Below are positions 60,830 through 64,000 of a stretch of DNA of 64,000 nt, piece after piece. Location: the NCBI GenBank assembly GCA_030849075.1, contig JASAOO010003560.1, positions 103,540-167,539 on the forward strand, given 5' to 3'. The notes under the pieces were generated by a model that did not search any database, was not told the origin of the DNA, and saw nothing but the letters and a program-made list of their open reading frames with translations. Origin of the DNA: Zelonia costaricensis. Its lineage: Eukaryota > Euglenozoa > Kinetoplastea > Trypanosomatida > Trypanosomatidae. The number at the start of each line of letters is the position of its first letter. Positions within the stretch are counted from its first letter, which is position 1. A program made the translations under genes and the position numbers.

Positions 60830-61446
60830 GCCCGCGGCGCCATGCTCACATCGTAGTAGAAACCGCACGGCGGCCCTTGCCGTGAACACGTTCCACACGG
60901 TTTCACACGTTTCCCCCTTAGCACTTTTCTCTACATTTTTTTTTCTTTCGTCCATAGCCCCGACTTGGGTTTGCGAGCGAGCTACACGTACCGAAGAACA
61001 AAAAATGAAGCAGCTGCAAGCACTCGACTGCCAGACGACAACTGCGCACTGCGCCGTGTGAGGCCTTCATGACAAGACATCGTCAGCACCCGCACAGGCC
61101 TGCATTCCCTCAAGCACTTGCTGTTGTCACAAGGAAGGTGTAGTGCGTGTCCTCAGGATCCTGATCCTCTCCTTCGCCGGCCTGCGAGACCCCTGGTCCC
61201 CCGCTCCTCTCCCTGTCACCCATGCGCATGCAACACACACTATCCGGCCGACTTCCTGTCGCACCGTGGAAATCGGGCATGTGCCACATCGAACACCTTC
61301 TCTCTTTTCCTCTCCGTCACCTTCGCGTTCCATTGGTGTCCATCCCTGTCGCGCTTTCTCTCTTTTTGGCCTCGTCCGTTTTACCGCGGGTTTGCGTTGA
61401 CACGGATGCGCACTTTGGAGGAGCCTGCTGCTTTCCAGCGACTGCG
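60830..61446. other. Intergenic region
   Basis: Short spacer with T9 (60938-60946) and C/T-rich sequence before the isomerase gene. No coding sequence supported. Confidence 0.5.
61345..61438 (+). promoter_or_regulatory. Candidate spliced-leader acceptor, isomerase gene
   Basis: A T/C tract (CGCGCTTTCTCTCTTTTTGG) followed by CTGCTGCTTTCCAG, with the AG at 61437-61438, only 8 bases before the ATG at 61447. This site would remove an out-of-frame ATG at 61404. Confidence 0.4.
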
Positions 61447-62340
61447 ATGCGGCGCGGTTTCGGCGGAGCTTCTTTCCTAGCTCTGCGTCACCGGCGCACC
61501 TGCGCCTCGGCGCCCGCCGCCACAGACTCGCCGCAGCTGATTGAAGTCAGGGAGTCGCCACTCGAGGATGTTGTGCTCATGGAGATGAACGGTGGTCGTG
61601 GGAACGTACTCACGTCCGGCCTTATCTCAGCACTTCTTAAAGCGATCAGCGAAGCGTGCGACCCGGACAAGTCCAAGTGCCGCGGCATCATCCTCACCTC
61701 CAAGACTCCGGGTATCTTCAGCGCCGGTCTGGACTTGAACGAGATCAACACAAACCTCGCCCAGGAGCGCTTCACCCACTACTGGAACCAGTTTCAGCAG
61801 CTCTTCACTACGCTGCACACGTTGCCAGTGCCGCTCGCCAGCGCCATCAACGGACATGCCGCTGCGGCCGGCTGCATCCTCGCCCTCACATCCGATTACC
61901 GCGTCATGGCGCGTCGCCATCCGAGCAGGCCGACCGACCTCACAATCGGCATCGCCGCAGCCCGCGCCGGCTTCGTTGTTCCGCCGTACGTTGCGGGCTC
62001 TCTGGAGCATGTCGTGGGCTTCCGCAAGGCAGAGGAGCTGCTCTCCCTTGGCCTGCTCGTCTCAGCCGACGAGGCACTGCGCATCGGCCTCGTCGACGAG
62101 GTGGTGGAGCACCACGACGAGGCTATTGTGCCGTGCCTGCAGTTTATGGAGAAGCTGCTGGAGCTGCCGTCTCCCGCGCCGTACTGGATGGTGAAGGACA
62201 TGGCACGCCGTCGACTTGTCGCCCCGCTGTGCACCCCCGCCCTGCGCACGCAGGATACCGTCAGCTTCTACAACCTGTTTAACAACCCCCGCGTGCGTGC
62301 TGCACTTGCGGCGCACACACAGAAGATCACAAAGAAGTGA
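61447..62340 (+). CDS. Mitochondrial enoyl-CoA isomerase/hydratase family protein
   Basis: 297 aa. The Arg-rich, acid-free N-terminus (MRRGFGGASFLALRHRRTC) looks like a mitochondrial presequence; the C-terminus (ITKK) is not a PTS1. The crotonase fold is well kept: RGIILTSKTPGIFSAGLDLN forms the first oxyanion-hole segment and INGHAAAAGCILALTSDYRV the second. Best fit is the mitochondrial delta3,delta2-enoyl-CoA isomerase (ECI1) subgroup, used in beta-oxidation of unsaturated fatty acids. However, where ECI1 has IGLNETQLGIIAPFW this protein has IGIAAARAGFVVPPY, so the catalytic Glu is replaced by Ala171. The protein may be inactive as an isomerase, or use another residue. The first ATG after the splice site is 61447. 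Confidence 0.88.
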   Translation: MRRGFGGASFLALRHRRTCASAPAATDSPQLIEVRESPLEDVVLMEMNGGRGNVLTSGLISALLKAISEACDPDKSKCRGIILTSKTPGIFSAGLDLNEINTNLAQERFTHYWNQFQQLFTTLHTLPVPLASAINGHAAAAGCILALTSDYRVMARRHPSRPTDLTIGIAAARAGFVVPPYVAGSLEHVVGFRKAEELLSLGLLVSADEALRIGLVDEVVEHHDEAIVPCLQFMEKLLELPSPAPYWMVKDMARRRLVAPLCTPALRTQDTVSFYNLFNNPRVRAALAAHTQKITKK

Positions 62341-64000
62341 CTGTGGCGTGCGCAGAAGAGAGAGTTGCATGCTACAGTCTGGTTCATTCTTCTCACACAT
62401 GTGCACGCATGCTAAACAAGAAACCCACCAGCCCCAACTACGCAGGCACGCGAGTAAAAAGCAAAGTGAGAGCTACTCTTATGACGTCGGGTTTTGCGAC
62501 GGAGGCTTTCTGCCGTCTGCGCTCCGTCTGGACAGGAAACTGGATGGCAGTGCCGCTCCGCTGCGTGCATATCGCGACGCCACTTCAGGGCCCCTGGAGA
62601 GAACGACGCAAAAACGGATTCGTCCTTTTCACATCTCTCCCCTGGTCGTCCCCGCCGACGCGTCCGCCACCGTGGCATCACCTTGACGTGGCCACCCGAG
62701 GCGGGCACGCTGCATCCGTCTTCCTCCGTGTGTGGTCTGCGGTGCTTCGACGCAGTGCTCGTGGCCCCCGCTGCGCGTCGCGCTTCACCGTCTCCCGTCG
62801 TGCCTCCCCTTCTCCTTGCATTCAGCCTGCACAGCCACCTGCCGCCTCTGCCCTCGTGTGCGAGTGGGCTGCGGATCGGCTTCGGCTGCTTCATCACCGT
62901 CCCCTTCCTGTTTCGCGTACTTCCCCTCCCCGGGTGCGTGGGCGCCCTCTCACCACATCGGCACTTCACGCGAGTCGAGTGCTCCCTCTCTTCACCAGCC
63001 GTTTCGCGAGTTGCGCTGCACTGGGGGTGGCACGTGGCCGGCGCCGGCCGCTTTGCAGGCTGACGGCTGCCGTCTCGCTCGGGGCGCAGTGGCGCCATCG
63101 CTCTGGCCGGCTCCGCCTCCCCCTCTACCCCGTGCCTCTATGCGGGAGTTGAGCTCGTAAAAGATGGCGCAGCTGGCTGTGCCGCGCTGTCGACGCAACG
63201 CGAGGCCTGGGTGGCATTCCCCCGGGGCAGCCCGACTACGCTGAAGAAACTGCCTCTGCCGTGAAGCGGCATGTGAGCCGGTGCTGCCCTGAGCCGGACC
63301 GGTGCACTCTCACCAGCTGAACGGCGTTGTGCCGCGGGACGGTGCAGCTCCTCAGCACCCTCATGCGGAGAGGCCGTGTGGTGAGTGCGCTGCAATGTGT
63401 TCAGGCGGCGTCTGCACCGCGGCGAGCCGCATCCGCTGCATCTGTGGCCCTACGCTGGTGGCACAAGACGCGCACATGTGTGCGTTTGTGGCTTGCCCTC
63501 TCAGCCAACCTCTGCCCCCACTCGTGTGCGGCCCTGCGGCACCGGAATCCAGCAACAGCGGTGCCGAACGGCGGTGCCTGCGCGAGTAAAGGCGTGAAGC
63601 CGGCCGGCGCCTTCCCGCCACCGCACACCTGGCTCCGCACGGGCTGCGAGGCCGCGTGCGTACGGCGCCATTGCGAGCCGCCGCGCCTCAACGCACCGCT
63701 GCGCTGCACTTGCGTGGGTGCCCGTAATGGCGGCCACCCACCCGTTCGTTGTGCTGCCTCCCTCGCCGCGTGTGCATCTGCTTTGTTGAGGTCGCGAAGC
63801 CGCACAAAGGAGCCCGCGTCGCCACGCCGCTGTCCTTGAAGAGGGAAGAGCAGCACCAGCGCGTGGTTCTCGGTGCGGGTGGAGCCGCAGTAAGCGCCAC
63901 CAGTCCGTGTTGCGGCATCCAAGAGTGAGGCGCCGGTACGCGTGTGGCTGAGAGGAACGCCGTGCCGTGACTCGCGCAGTCCACCACGTCCACTTCACGA
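62341..64000. other. Terminal region after the isomerase gene; second half atypical
   Basis: 62,341-63,100 is an ordinary mixed/pyrimidine-rich 3'UTR-like sequence. From about 63,130 to the end the pyrimidine bias disappears, dinucleotide repeats vanish and both strands show long open frames (e.g. minus strand 63,401-63,922 and 63,501-63,998). None matches a family I recognise. It may be a degenerate element or gene remnant, or GC-driven chance frames. Confidence 0.4.

Noticed and set aside
1..64000. CRISPR arrays, bacterial operons, riboswitches, insertion sequences
   Set aside because: No spaced direct repeats or bacterial signals; the organism appears to be a trypanosomatid.

Overview
The window looks like nuclear DNA of a trypanosomatid kinetoplastid, most likely Leishmania or a close Leishmaniinae relative. 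It is GC-rich, with strongly GC-ending codons in the genes. All 23 genes I can support lie on the + strand, none shows an intron, and they are spaced by 0.6-5.4 kb of pyrimidine-rich sequence with (CA)n/(TG)n runs, poly-T and poly-C. Upstream of most genes there is a polypyrimidine tract followed by AG, the usual signal for spliced-leader trans-splicing. The window therefore reads as part of one polycistronic transcription unit. From memory, not checked, NMT, SEC13, U2A' and the Bfr1-like gene belong to one conserved block (Leishmania chromosome 32, T. brucei chromosome 10).

Layout, left to right: tail of an unidentified gene (1-49); divergent HSP70-like protein of HSPA14/Ssz1 type; small one-TM protein; U2A' spliceosomal LRR protein; small mitochondrial-type protein; large low-complexity hypothetical; Utp14 (SSU processome); large armadillo-repeat protein; Skp1-like protein; STE11-type protein kinase with long extensions; mitochondrial S-adenosylmethionine carrier; FCP1/SCP-type phosphatase; adaptor-complex sigma subunit (closest to AP-4); one-TM protein with a myristoylation-type N-terminus; N-myristoyltransferase; syntaxin-5-like Qa-SNARE; a protein with a weak Epl1/BRPF-like motif; SEC13; two tandem CCCH zinc-finger paralogues; a Bfr1-like coiled-coil protein; a small one-TM protein; and a mitochondrial enoyl-CoA isomerase-family protein lacking the expected catalytic Glu.

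The genes do not form a pathway; as usual in kinetoplastids, neighbours share transcription and not function. Secretory-pathway genes do recur (AP sigma, syntaxin 5, SEC13, NMT). The least ordinary region is 42.8-58.0 kb, where the two zinc-finger genes sit in very long CU-rich, poly-T-studded flanks that probably hold regulatory UTRs. The last 0.9 kb (about 63.1-64.0 kb) lacks the pyrimidine bias of the other intergenic regions and may hold a degenerate element or remnant.
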